A stretch of DNA of 64,000 bases from Hyphomicrobiales bacterium (GTDB lineage: Bacteria > Pseudomonadota > Alphaproteobacteria > Rhizobiales > Rhizobiaceae), in assembly GCA_900472485.1 (NCBI GenBank), contig UCII01000006.1, positions 1-64,000 of the forward strand. Reading direction: 5' to 3'. This document shows positions 34,615 through 42,959 of the stretch, in pieces. Both the position numbers and the translations under genes were made by a program. How positions within the stretch are numbered: position 1 is the first letter of the stretch; each line of letters starts with the position of its first letter. The notes beneath the pieces were generated by a model, which worked only from the letters and a program-made list of their open reading frames with translations, was not told the origin of the DNA and searched no databases.

Positions 34615-36984
34615 ATGGCGGATTTTGTAGCAGTTATTCGACGGGCTGTTGACGGCCTGACGGACAATACTCCCGAGATGCGGGTCAAGGTTTACGATCG
34701 AGCTCGTGGTGCCGTGCAACGGCAGCTCGAGAGCATGAAGCCGCGCCCGCCCGAGGAAATGCTGCGCCGCCAGCTCGACAAGCTCGAGGCCGCGATCGTC
34801 GAGGTCGAGGCCGAACATGCCGAGGCCCTGCCGGGCGGAGAGGAGCCATCGGTTACCGAAGAGCCCGTGCCGCACGAAGAGGCCGCTGCCGAGCCCGCTC
34901 CGGACCATCATGCGGCCGAGGAAGTGCACGCGGAAGAGCCTGCACCGGCTCCCACCGAGGCACACGCTCCTGAAGAACCCGGTCTCGAGCAAGCCGAGCA
35001 CGAGCAACATGCCTATGAGGAGCCGGCCGCACCTGCCGAGCCGGATCACGCGCATGAGCATCAGCCCGCAGAGGAATGGCGGGAATCGGATCACGAAGAG
35101 GAGCCCTATGCTGCGGCCGCCGAACATGCCGGCGTCGGACACCATGCCGAAGTTCACGAGGAGCCGGCTCCTGAGCCGGTTTATCACGAAGAGCCGAAGG
35201 GCCGTGGGAACGAACCCCAGCATTATGCGGAAGAGGCACCGGCAGTCGCTGCAGAGCCCCCCCCCCCGCCGCGTGTGCCGCCGCCGGCCGACGATGTCAT
35301 AAGCCAGGTTGAGCAGATCTGGGCGGAGGTGGATGCACCGGCTTCTCATGCTGCGTCCGAGCCGTCCGCCTCCCATCACAACGAGCCGGTCATGCCGGCC
35401 GCGGCTTTTGCGGAAGCACCCTTCGGCCAGCCCGTCGAGGGGCCCGTCAACGCGAAGGCGGCAGCCACCAACACCGGCTTTGCCTGGGATGCAGATGTCT
35501 TCGAGGAAATGCAGCCCGCATCGGCAGCCTCCAAGCCCGCGCAGCAGCCAGCTCGGCAAATGCCCGAAAACGCCTTTGACGATGTCGATCTCTTTGCGGA
35601 TGTGCATCCGTCCAAGAAGACGGCGCCCGAAGCCGATGCCGACAACGACGGCTGGCGTGAGCTCAAGGAGCTTGCGGGTTTCGATAAGCGCGCTGACGAC
35701 GAACGTGGCGGCGGCTCTGCTGTTTCGCCCGATCTCGATCAGGCCATGGCGGCGAAGCTGCAGGGTCGCAGCTTCCGCATGGAGCCGAAGCGTCGCCGGA
35801 TCAATGTCACCGGTATCATCGTCACGCTCGTCGGTCTTGCGGTCGTTGGAGGCGGTGGCTACGCAGCCTGGCTGAACCGCGATGCGCTTAATAACATGGT
35901 GACGAAGCTCGTCAGCTCCGCACCTAAGAATGCGACGGCGCCCTCGACGTCGGATACGGCAAGCAGCAAGGCACCGAGCAACAGCAATGCTGCAGCTCCT
36001 AGCCAGCAGGCGGCTGCGCCGCAGCAGACCAACACGGCCGCTCAGCGGCCGGCAGGCGCCGGCAACACGGATGTTGCGGCTTTGGGTAGCGACCCGAATA
36101 CTGTCAATACGAAGTTCACCCAGCGTCTTCTGGCCAACGGTACGGAAGAGGACGAAGGGCCGGCTCCGAACGGGCAGCCCGGCATTGTCGAAGGCAAGTC
36201 CGTAGCCGAGCAGAATGTTGCCTCTGCTGCACCCGCCGCCACGGCAACGCCGCCTGCCGGCAGCAATGCCGCTACGGCTGCTCCGCAAACCCAGGCGCCC
36301 GCAACCGCCGCACCGAATACGCCATCTGCCTCGACGAACCAGCAGGCGCCTGCCGCCAATCAGCAGCAACAGGCCGCCAACCAGCCGCCGCCCGTGACGC
36401 AGCAGACGGCTCCGGCAACCGACGGACAGAAGGTTTTCCTCTATGAGGAGCGCCTCGGTCAGACATCGCCCACGGCTTTCCAGGGCACGGTCAGCTGGTC
36501 GCTGCAGGAAGGCAAGGGGCCTGACGGCCGGCCGGAGCCTTCGGTGCAGGGGCTCATCACGGTCCCAGATCGCGGCCTGACCGCAACGATCACCGTTTCG
36601 CGGAATTCGGATTCCTCGCTGCCGGCCAGCCATCTGATCGAGCTCGCCTTCCAGGTGCCGCCGAATTTCGAAGGCGGCGCGATCGATAACGTCCAGCGCG
36701 TCGCGCTGAAGGCGACCGAGCAGGATCGCGGCGATGCGTTGATCGCGGTTCCGGCTAAGGTTACCGACGATGTCTATATGGTCGCGCTCAACGATTTCCC
36801 GGATGCGCGCAAGACCAATCTCGATCTTTTGAAGAGCCGCAACTGGATCGATATCCCGGTGGTCTATCGCAACGGTCGCCGGGCGCTGTTGACCATGGAA
36901 AAGGGACCGACCGGAACGGATGCCTTCAACAAGGCGATTTCGGAGTGGCAGGCGCTTGGCGGGGTTGCTTCGAGCGGCCAGTAA
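34615..36984 (+). CDS. Large acidic single-pass membrane protein of unknown function
   Basis: This 789-residue protein has no named function that I recognise, though similar proteins sit next to purA in related rhizobia as I recall. Residues 1-65 form a conserved helical start (VIRRAVDGLTDNTPEMRVKV). Residues 65-390 are low-complexity, rich in Glu, Pro, Ala and His. A single membrane segment lies at about 398-420 (INVTGIIVTLVGLAVVGGGG) after a basic patch RRR. A Pro/Gln/Ala-rich linker runs to about 600, and a compact C-terminal domain of about 185 residues ends the protein. I infer an acidic cytoplasmic N-half and a periplasmic C-domain. An 11-C run inside the gene makes it prone to slippage. 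Confidence 0.8.
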   Translation: MADFVAVIRRAVDGLTDNTPEMRVKVYDRARGAVQRQLESMKPRPPEEMLRRQLDKLEAAIVEVEAEHAEALPGGEEPSVTEEPVPHEEAAAEPAPDHHAAEEVHAEEPAPAPTEAHAPEEPGLEQAEHEQHAYEEPAAPAEPDHAHEHQPAEEWRESDHEEEPYAAAAEHAGVGHHAEVHEEPAPEPVYHEEPKGRGNEPQHYAEEAPAVAAEPPPPPRVPPPADDVISQVEQIWAEVDAPASHAASEPSASHHNEPVMPAAAFAEAPFGQPVEGPVNAKAAATNTGFAWDADVFEEMQPASAASKPAQQPARQMPENAFDDVDLFADVHPSKKTAPEADADNDGWRELKELAGFDKRADDERGGGSAVSPDLDQAMAAKLQGRSFRMEPKRRRINVTGIIVTLVGLAVVGGGGYAAWLNRDALNNMVTKLVSSAPKNATAPSTSDTASSKAPSNSNAAAPSQQAAAPQQTNTAAQRPAGAGNTDVAALGSDPNTVNTKFTQRLLANGTEEDEGPAPNGQPGIVEGKSVAEQNVASAAPAATATPPAGSNAATAAPQTQAPATAAPNTPSASTNQQAPAANQQQQAANQPPPVTQQTAPATDGQKVFLYEERLGQTSPTAFQGTVSWSLQEGKGPDGRPEPSVQGLITVPDRGLTATITVSRNSDSSLPASHLIELAFQVPPNFEGGAIDNVQRVALKATEQDRGDALIAVPAKVTDDVYMVALNDFPDARKTNLDLLKSRNWIDIPVVYRNGRRALLTMEKGPTGTDAFNKAISEWQALGGVASSGQ
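35257..35267 (+). repeat. Poly-C tract (11 C) inside the acidic membrane-protein gene
   Basis: Eleven consecutive C bases encode part of a Pro run at about residues 215-219. Gain or loss of one base would truncate the protein before its membrane segment. Such tracts mutate by slippage and can act as on/off switches, but this one may also be simple Pro coding or a sequencing-length uncertainty. Confidence 0.85.
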
Positions 36985-37010
36985 GTCGTCTTAAATCGAT
37001 CATATGGAAA

Positions 37011-37040
37011 AGGCGGGCTTTTGGCCCGCCTTTCTTTTTA
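37011..37040. terminator. Bidirectional terminator between the acidic membrane-protein gene and rpoH
   Basis: AGGCGGGC (37011-37018) pairs with GCCCGCCT (37024-37031) around a TTTTG loop. TTCTTTTTA follows on the plus strand and TTTTTCC on the minus strand, so it can serve both convergent genes. Confidence 0.92.
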
Positions 37041-37067
37041 GACTTCAAATGTGCAGAACAGAGATCG

Positions 37068-37976
37068 TTACGCCGTCGCTTCGACGACGCGCAGCGCCTT
37101 GGCGCGTTCCAGAGCGTCCTTCTGGACGGCCTCCTGTACCTTTTCGAAGGCGCGGACCTCGATCTGGCGGACGCGTTCGCGGCTGATGTCGAACTCGGAC
37201 GACAGGTCCTCCAGCGTTACCGGTTCTTCGGCGAGACGGCGTGCCTCGAAGATGCGGCGTTCGCGGTCGTTCAGCACGCCCATGGCGCGTGCCAGCATGC
37301 GGCGGCGGGTGTCGAGCTCGTCCTGTTCGATCAACACGTCTTCCTGGCTGTCGTGGTCATCGACGAGCCAGTCCTGCCACTGGCCTGAATCGCCTTCGGA
37401 AGCCTTGATCGGCGCGTTCAGCGAAGCGTCGCCGGAGAGGCGGCGGTTCATCGAAACGACCTCTTCCTCCGAGACGTTCAGCTTGGTGGCGATCTCGGTA
37501 ACGTGTTCCGGCTTCAGATCGCCATCGTCGATGGCCTGGATGCGGCCCTTCAGACGGCGCAGGTTGAAGAACAGGCGCTTCTGGTTGGCCGTCGTGCCCA
37601 TCTTCACCAGCGACCACGAGCGCAGGATATATTCCTGGATCGAGGCCTTGATCCACCACATGGCGTATGTTGCTAGACGGAACCCGCGTTCCGGATCGAA
37701 CTTCTTGACAGCCTGCATCAGACCGACATTGCCTTCCGATACGACTTCGCCGATCGGCAGGCCATAGCCGCGATAGCCCATAGCAATCTTCGCCACGAGG
37801 CGCAGATGGCTGGTAACGAGCTTATGCGCAGCCTGACGGTCGGCATGTTCCGCATAGCGCTTGGCGAGCATGTACTCTTCCTGCGGCTCCAGCATGGGGA
37901 ACTTGCGGATCTCGTCGAGATAACGATTGAGGCCGGCTTCTCCGGCAGCAATGGACGGTAAGGTATTACGGGCCAT
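37068..37976 (-). CDS. rpoH: RNA polymerase heat-shock sigma factor (sigma-32)
   Basis: This 302-residue sigma-70-family factor carries the RpoH box, read here as NQKRLFFNLRR, which separates it from housekeeping sigma factors. Region 2 is GNVGLMQAVKKFDPERGFRL, and region 4 ends DISRERVRQIEVRAFEKV. It directs transcription of chaperone and protease genes. Rhizobia usually have two or more RpoH proteins; sequence and neighbourhood suggest RpoH1. The ATG at 37976 has AGGAGGG upstream. The long leader of about 110 bp may hold regulatory structure. rluD lies upstream on the same strand. Confidence 0.96.
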   Translation of the reverse strand: MARNTLPSIAAGEAGLNRYLDEIRKFPMLEPQEEYMLAKRYAEHADRQAAHKLVTSHLRLVAKIAMGYRGYGLPIGEVVSEGNVGLMQAVKKFDPERGFRLATYAMWWIKASIQEYILRSWSLVKMGTTANQKRLFFNLRRLKGRIQAIDDGDLKPEHVTEIATKLNVSEEEVVSMNRRLSGDASLNAPIKASEGDSGQWQDWLVDDHDSQEDVLIEQDELDTRRRMLARAMGVLNDRERRIFEARRLAEEPVTLEDLSSEFDISRERVRQIEVRAFEKVQEAVQKDALERAKALRVVEATA

Positions 37977-38090
37977 GATCTTGCACCCTCCTATTCGAGA
38001 TTTGGTTCCTTCTGGGGGCGTATTTTGAGCGCCTTCTGCGAAGCGGACCAAGGCGTACGGGTCCTGGGACCCCGCACTTAACCAATGTAA

Positions 38091-38118
38091 AGATAAGTAC
38101 GGCGAAACGGTGATTCAA
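38091..38118 (-). promoter_or_regulatory. Candidate rpoH promoter
   Basis: On the minus strand TTGAAT (38118-38113) and TTATCT (38096-38091) are spaced 16 bp apart. They would start transcription about 105 bp before the rpoH ATG. This resembles rhizobial sigma-70 elements. CTTGAA is also the core of a sigma-32 -35 element, so autoregulation is conceivable. Confidence 0.4.
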
Positions 38119-38122
38119 GGAT

Positions 38123-38155
38123 GCGGTCACGCAAGTGTTATCTCGGCGTGACCGC
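38123..38155. repeat. 10-bp perfect inverted repeat upstream of the rpoH promoter
   Basis: GCGGTCACGC (38123-38132) and GCGTGACCGC (38146-38155) are perfectly complementary with a 13-bp spacer. They lie a few bases upstream of the candidate rpoH -35 element. There is no T-tract, so operator DNA is more likely than a terminator. Confidence 0.7.
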
Positions 38156-38342
38156 AGGTCTCGCCGGAACATCGCCCTTGGGATTATCCTCCCGAACAAT
38201 CCAGCGCCATGCGGCATAACCACGTCGACCTCCCAAACGCAGTCGCGTTTTCGGTCAGCACAGGCGCTCGGACATCGGTCCTTCATACACGATATTATAG
38301 GGCGGAAGGGGACGGCCGTCCAGTCATTGTGATGTTCGGCGC

Positions 38343-39368
38343 CTATCCTCTGAGCGCCGCCGCCAGTTCTTCCATATCCTCAGGCAAAGGTGCCTCGAAA
38401 TGCATGACTTCGCCGGTACGGGGATGCTCGAATTGCAGCATATAGGCATGCAGTGCCTGGCGCGTGAAGCGATGGACGGCCTGTTTTGCGGCTTCCGGCA
38501 GGAGATTGGCCTTGGTCTTGAAGCCACCGCCGTAAACGGCGTCGCCGAGCAGTGGGTGGCCGATATGGGCCATATGCACGCGGATCTGGTGCGTTCGGCC
38601 GGTTTCCAGATGGCACTCGATCAGTGAGGCAAGCGCGGTCGCGTCCGGTGTCTCGTGAAAGCGCTCCAGCACCTCGTAATGCGTGATCGCCTCGTCGGCA
38701 TCCTGCGAATCCGGGCGCTTGACGGCGCGGCGCGTGCGGTCGCTGCTCGACCGGCCGAGGGGTGCATCAATGGTGCCGACAAGCTGGCGGGGACGTCCCC
38801 AGACGATCGCCTGATAGGCGCGCTCCAAGGAGGTCGTGCGGCCGTGATCGGCAAATTGCAATGAGAGATGCCGGTGGGCCACATCGTTCTTGGCGACGAC
38901 CATGACACCGGTGGTATCCTTGTCCAGCCGGTGCACGATGCCCGGGCGGCGAACGCCGCCGATGCCGGAAAGGCTGTCGCCGCAATGGTGAATCAGCGCA
39001 TTGACCAGCGTGCCCGTCCAATTGCCGGCGGCGGGATGGACGACCAGGCCGGCGGGCTTGGAGATAACGATGACATCGTCGTCCTCATAGAGCACGTCCA
39101 GTGGAATGTCCTCGCCCTGCGGCGTCGGGTCTTCCGGCTCGGGTAGGGTGATCTGATAGACGTCGCCGGGGCGCACCTTGCGCTTGGCGTCTGTCACCAC
39201 AGCACCCTTGAGCGTAACGGCGCCGTCCTTGATGAGTCCCTGCACACGGCTACGGGAAAATTCCTCGCCAATCTCCGCCGTTAGCCATGAATCCAGCCGT
39301 CCTTCGGCATTTTCATCGGCGGTTAGGACTTTTCTATTGTCCGCGGCTTCTTTAAAGGGGTCGCTCAA
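38343..39368 (-). CDS. rluD: RluA-family 23S rRNA pseudouridine synthase (RluD-like)
   Basis: This 341-residue protein has an N-terminal S4 RNA-binding domain (SRSRVQGLIKDGAVTLKG) and the RluA catalytic motif HRLDKDTTG containing the essential Asp. LETGRTHQIRVHMAHIGHPL is the family C-terminal signature. It most likely isomerises uridines in 23S rRNA helix 69. I chose a TTG start at 39368 because GGAG lies eight bases upstream and the ATG at 39407 is only ten bases from the divergent gene. It lies upstream of rpoH on the same strand. Confidence 0.92.
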   Translation of the reverse strand: MSDPFKEAADNRKVLTADENAEGRLDSWLTAEIGEEFSRSRVQGLIKDGAVTLKGAVVTDAKRKVRPGDVYQITLPEPEDPTPQGEDIPLDVLYEDDDVIVISKPAGLVVHPAAGNWTGTLVNALIHHCGDSLSGIGGVRRPGIVHRLDKDTTGVMVVAKNDVAHRHLSLQFADHGRTTSLERAYQAIVWGRPRQLVGTIDAPLGRSSSDRTRRAVKRPDSQDADEAITHYEVLERFHETPDATALASLIECHLETGRTHQIRVHMAHIGHPLLGDAVYGGGFKTKANLLPEAAKQAVHRFTRQALHAYMLQFEHPRTGEVMHFEAPLPEDMEELAAALRG

Positions 39369-39417
39369 ACATATTCTCCGGCGCACAAAGCGCTCTATTG
39401 GAAGCAAGGACGCATCG

Positions 39418-39795
39418 ATGACGAATCTCGAGCCAGACGATCAAGAGGAAAAGCCCCTCGATCCGGCCCTGGAGAAAGTCCGACGCAAGATGATCCGCCT
39501 GCAGATCGTCTCTGCGGCCGTCATGGTGGTGAGCCTTATGGCCGTCTTCGGCGCCGTTGTCTACAAGACGATGAAACCGGCAGCCAAGCCTGCGGGCCAG
39601 GCGGCGTCCGGCATCCCGTCCGATGCCCCGGTTGCCGTGACGGCTCTGCTGCCGGCGGGCTTTACGGTGCAGTCCACGGCGCTGTCGGGCAATCAGGTGC
39701 TGTTCTACGGCACGCTTGCCGGTGGCCAGCGCCAGGCCATCGTCTTTGACTACGGTATCGGCCGCATCGTGGCGACCATATCGCTATCGAACTAA
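39418..39795 (+). CDS. Small single-pass membrane protein, DUF6476-like
   Basis: This 125-residue protein has a short acidic N-terminus, one membrane helix at about residues 30-50 (LQIVSAAVMVVSLMAVFGAV) and a periplasmic domain of about 70 residues (VLFYGTLAGGQRQAIVFDYG). It matches a family of unknown function found next to rluD and rpoH in alphaproteobacteria, as I recall. AGCAAGGA lies upstream of the ATG. The SpoU methyltransferase gene starts 10 bp after its stop, so the two are co-transcribed. Confidence 0.82.
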   Translation: MTNLEPDDQEEKPLDPALEKVRRKMIRLQIVSAAVMVVSLMAVFGAVVYKTMKPAAKPAGQAASGIPSDAPVAVTALLPAGFTVQSTALSGNQVLFYGTLAGGQRQAIVFDYGIGRIVATISLSN

Positions 39796-39805
39796 CGGCG
39801 TCGCG

Positions 39806-40636
39806 ATGACGGGCGCGCGACTCATCGAGATTACGCATCCCGACGATCCGCGTATCGCCGAATTCCGCAATATCCGCGAACGCGATCTGACGAGTCGAGA
39901 GAACCGCTTCATAGCGGAAGGAACCGTCGTGCTGCGGCTTCTCGCCGGCGCGCATGCAGCGGCGGGTGATTTCCTGGCTGAGAAAGTGCTGCTGCTCAAA
40001 AACCGTGTAGCTGGCTTGAGCGATATCATCGAGACCTTCCCATCGGACGTCCCGATCTATGTCGCCGAAGCCGAGGTGCTCGACGGCATTGTCGGCTTCC
40101 ATCTCCATCGCGGTGTTCTGGCACTGGGGCGCAGAACAGCTGAAGACCGGATGAGCGGCCTTCTCGACCGCCTCCCAAAGCAGGCGCTCGTGCTCGTCGG
40201 CTGCGGCATTTCCAATCATGACAATATGGGCTCGATGTTCCGCAATGCCGCAGCCTTTGGCGCGGCTGCCGTGCTGCTGGACGAAAGCTGTTGCGATCCG
40301 CTCTATCGCAAGGCTTTGCGGGTTTCGGTCGGCTCGATCCTGACCGTGCCCTATCGGCGGCAATCAGGCAGCGTTCAGCTGCTTGCGGGGCTTGCCGAGC
40401 GCGGGTTTGCGATCTGGAGCCTGTCGCCGCGAGGCGCGGTCGATATTCGCGATGTTCCGGCTTCGGAGCGCATGGCGCTTGTGGTCGGCACGGAAGGGGA
40501 TGGCTTGCCCGAAAGCATTCTCTCCGCCTTCGGCAGCGTACGGATTCCGCAGGCGCCGGGATTGGATAGCCTCAATGTCGCAACGGCGAGCGGCATCGCC
40601 CTTTTCGAGATGGCCGCGAAGAACGGGCGCATCTGA
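39806..40636 (+). CDS. TrmH/SpoU-family RNA 2'-O-methyltransferase
   Basis: This 276-residue protein has an N-terminal substrate-binding part and a SPOUT knot domain. Motif 1 is CGISNHDNMGSMFRNAAAFG, motif 2 is LVVGTEGDGLPES and motif 3 is DSLNVATASGIALFE. It should methylate a ribose in tRNA or rRNA; the position is unknown. The ATG at 39806 follows ten bases after the upstream stop. It is convergent with the coiled-coil gene. Confidence 0.9.
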   Translation: MTGARLIEITHPDDPRIAEFRNIRERDLTSRENRFIAEGTVVLRLLAGAHAAAGDFLAEKVLLLKNRVAGLSDIIETFPSDVPIYVAEAEVLDGIVGFHLHRGVLALGRRTAEDRMSGLLDRLPKQALVLVGCGISNHDNMGSMFRNAAAFGAAAVLLDESCCDPLYRKALRVSVGSILTVPYRRQSGSVQLLAGLAERGFAIWSLSPRGAVDIRDVPASERMALVVGTEGDGLPESILSAFGSVRIPQAPGLDSLNVATASGIALFEMAAKNGRI

Positions 40637-40655
40637 GCAGGTTGCTCCCTAGAGC

Positions 40656-41861
40656 TTAAGGGTGTTTCGGCAGTATCGCCGCAACGCGGTCGGCGAGGCT
40701 GATGCGCGCGCCGGCGGGCTCGCGATCCTTCGGCAGGAGATCAAAGATCGGTGAGTTATCGCCTTCCTTGAGTGCCGTCAGCGCCACCATGTTGGCGGCA
40801 ATCTTGGCAATCTCCTCGCGCATGGCATCGTCATGGGCCGGCGTGCGGGCCTTCAGCAGGCGGTCCGATAGGGCCGCCGCCCGGTTGCGAACTTCTTCCG
40901 TCATCTGAGCGATTTCGTCTTCCACTGTTCGTTCCGGTTCCATCGCCTGCGGCGGCTCGGTTATTGTGCCTTGCTCATCGACGCTTCCGGCGATTATCGA
41001 TGCCGCGGCGAGCTTCGGCATTCGTGCCGGTTTTTTCGGCGGCGTCAGGCCGGCGGCACGCAGCGCCTTGCCGGCTTCCTTCGATTCCTTGATGGCTGCC
41101 TCCAGCCGCTCCCTCAGGCGGACGACATCCTGGGCGTGGCGTTCGATCGCGGTTTCTTTGTCGGCGCTGCCGGCGATCTCGCGATTGAGGCGTTCCTCAA
41201 GCCGCTTGTTCTTATCGTTTTCCTGACGCAGCGATTGTTCGGCATCCGCGGCGCGCAGGCTTGCCGCGTTCAGCTCCTGGCGCAGCGTATCGCGCTCGTC
41301 CCGCAATGTGTTGATGCGCAGCTTCAGACTCTCGATCTCGGTTTCGCGCGTTGCAAGGTCGATCCTAAGATTGTCGGCATCGGCGCCCATTTTCGTCATC
41401 CGTTTGCGCAAGCTGTCGATATCGGCTTCCTTCTCGGCGCTGGCCTGCTCGGCGGTGTGTATGCTCGATTTCAGCTGGCTGATATAGCTCTCTTCGTGGC
41501 GCAGGCGCGAGCGCAATTCGCCTGCTTCCACCTCCAGATCGTCGATGCGCGTCTGCAATTCTGCGCTTCCGGCGGAGAGCCGGCTCGCTTCCTGCTGAAG
41601 TTTGCCATTCTGGATCTGCAGCGCGACGGTCTTGTCGCGCTCCTGCGTCAGGGCATGTTCGGTTCGGGCGTTTTCTGCTGCGAAGAGGGCGCGCGCCATA
41701 TCCTTCTGCGCCCGCACTTCCTGCGGGCTCAAGGGCATGGTCGCCTTGAGACGTTTCTCGGTGAACCAGACGATGCGGCGATGGATTGCCGGCGCGATGA
41801 GAAAGACCAGTAGAGCGGCCGTCAGAAAGCCCAATCCAAACAAGAGAGCAAATTGAATCAC
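40656..41861 (-). CDS. Membrane-anchored coiled-coil protein of unknown function
   Basis: This 401-residue protein has an N-terminal membrane helix (residues 3-25, FALLFGLGFLTAALLVFLIA) and then a long coiled coil from about residue 45 to 275, with repeated heptads rich in Glu, Arg, Leu and Ala. The C-terminal 120 residues are less regular, with a Pro/Lys stretch (TPPKKPARMPK) and a conserved-looking end. The layout resembles cell-envelope or division scaffolds, but I do not recognise it. Two palindromes lie just upstream of its start. It is convergent with the SpoU gene. Confidence 0.82.
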   Translation of the reverse strand: MIQFALLFGLGFLTAALLVFLIAPAIHRRIVWFTEKRLKATMPLSPQEVRAQKDMARALFAAENARTEHALTQERDKTVALQIQNGKLQQEASRLSAGSAELQTRIDDLEVEAGELRSRLRHEESYISQLKSSIHTAEQASAEKEADIDSLRKRMTKMGADADNLRIDLATRETEIESLKLRINTLRDERDTLRQELNAASLRAADAEQSLRQENDKNKRLEERLNREIAGSADKETAIERHAQDVVRLRERLEAAIKESKEAGKALRAAGLTPPKKPARMPKLAAASIIAGSVDEQGTITEPPQAMEPERTVEDEIAQMTEEVRNRAAALSDRLLKARTPAHDDAMREEIAKIAANMVALTALKEGDNSPIFDLLPKDREPAGARISLADRVAAILPKHP

Positions 41862-41888
41862 GACGCAGCCAGTATCCTGGAGTTATGT

Positions 41889-41914
41889 TCGATATCGATA
41901 AAATGATTAATCAT
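41889..41914. promoter_or_regulatory. Two perfect palindromes upstream of the coiled-coil gene
   Basis: TCGATATCGA (41889-41898) and ATGATTAATCAT (41903-41914) are perfect palindromes spaced four bases apart, starting 27 bp upstream of the minus-strand ATG. They could be an operator, though AT-rich palindromes also arise by chance. Confidence 0.4.
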
Positions 41915-41987
41915 GGGTTAGCCATGCGGGCAAGCGTTTAACGCGGATATGGTTTATCGGCAGGGAGCCGGATTTACGGAAAGAAAA

Positions 41988-42008
41988 GGCCCGCAACTGA
42001 AGCGGGCC
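41988..42008 (-). terminator. Terminator of eipA
   Basis: GGCCCGC and GCGGGCC form a 7-bp stem with a 7-base loop. On the minus strand it is followed by TTTTCTTTCC, downstream of the eipA stop. Confidence 0.85.
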
Positions 42009-42048
42009 AAGGCGTGTGCTGCTTGGGAGATCGTATCAGAGGATCCGT

Positions 42049-42660
42049 TCAGAAAGGATTCCAGGTCGGGTTCGGCGTGACCTTCAGATAACCCATGTTG
42101 ATGCCGAGGCGTGCGCCAAGGCCAGTGCGGATCGGAACGAGTACGATGTTGTTGTTCTTCAGAACCGTCATGCCGAAGCCGGCAACCACGAAAGCCTGAC
42201 CACTGACGCCGCCGAAGCGGGTATAGACGCTGTTGATGCTCGGCAGATCGTAGACCAGCATCATGACGCGGGTGCCTTGGCCGCCGTAGTCGAGGCCGAG
42301 GGACGGCCCCTGCCAGTAGAGCGGATGCTCGCCGGCATTCTTGGTGTTGAGCTGGCCTTCGCCATAGGTCAGGCCTGCTAGGAATGCGCCGGAGCCTTCC
42401 TGGCCGAGGATGTAGCCATTCGGCAGGCCATATTGCTGGAAGGCACGTTCGACCACTTTGGCGAGGCCGCCGCTGGTGGAGCCGAAGAAGGAGTGGCCGG
42501 CATCGACGATTTCCTGTGCCGAATACTGATTGGTGGGCGCGGCAGCGGCCTGACGGACCGGCAACGCGAAACTCACGAATGCGACAATGGCCAGAATCAG
42601 GCCGAGGCCGAGCGTTCTGGTGCCGGGGCTTGGCATTCTCTTCAGGAATTCATAGCGCAT
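42049..42660 (-). CDS. eipA: EipA-family (DUF1134) envelope protein
   Basis: This 203-residue protein has a signal peptide (hydrophobic LGLGLILAIVAFVSFALP, likely cleavage after AAA near residue 41) and a DUF1134 domain. The family includes EipA of Brucella, a periplasmic small beta-barrel protein needed for envelope integrity. SFFGSTSGGLAKVVERAF and GPSLGLDYGGQGTRVMMLVY are characteristic. The ATG at 42660 places the signal peptide correctly; the frame extends 26 residues upstream without support. In Brucella the gene is linked to CtrA control, which fits its place 300 bp from chpT. Confidence 0.88.
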   Translation of the reverse strand: MRYEFLKRMPSPGTRTLGLGLILAIVAFVSFALPVRQAAAAPTNQYSAQEIVDAGHSFFGSTSGGLAKVVERAFQQYGLPNGYILGQEGSGAFLAGLTYGEGQLNTKNAGEHPLYWQGPSLGLDYGGQGTRVMMLVYDLPSINSVYTRFGGVSGQAFVVAGFGMTVLKNNNIVLVPIRTGLGARLGINMGYLKVTPNPTWNPF

Positions 42661-42959
42661 GGAAGTCTTCCGTTCATCATGTCGGTGCAACAGGGACGAA
42701 TAGGCAACGCATTCGCCTGAATGCGCCACGCATGGCACGCCCCCATTTCAGACCATTCCGCCCATCTATCGCAGGACGAATCGCGTGCGAAAAAGTCTGA
42801 TGGTGATGAATGCATTTTGCGTCGATGGTCTTAACAATCGGTTTACCAAATATGGTGTCATTATGGCGCGCGGTACACTGGCTGCGAAACCCTCGGGCAA
42901 CCTTACCGTGGCAAGGTGGAACTACTCGCTTTGCCCTGTCAGCATTCAGGAGACAATGA

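Noticed and set aside
34564..36633. 689-codon open frame on the minus strand opposite the acidic membrane-protein gene
   Set aside because: It is antisense to a gene with clear features; its composition (Arg/Gly/Cys-rich) is typical of a high-GC shadow frame.
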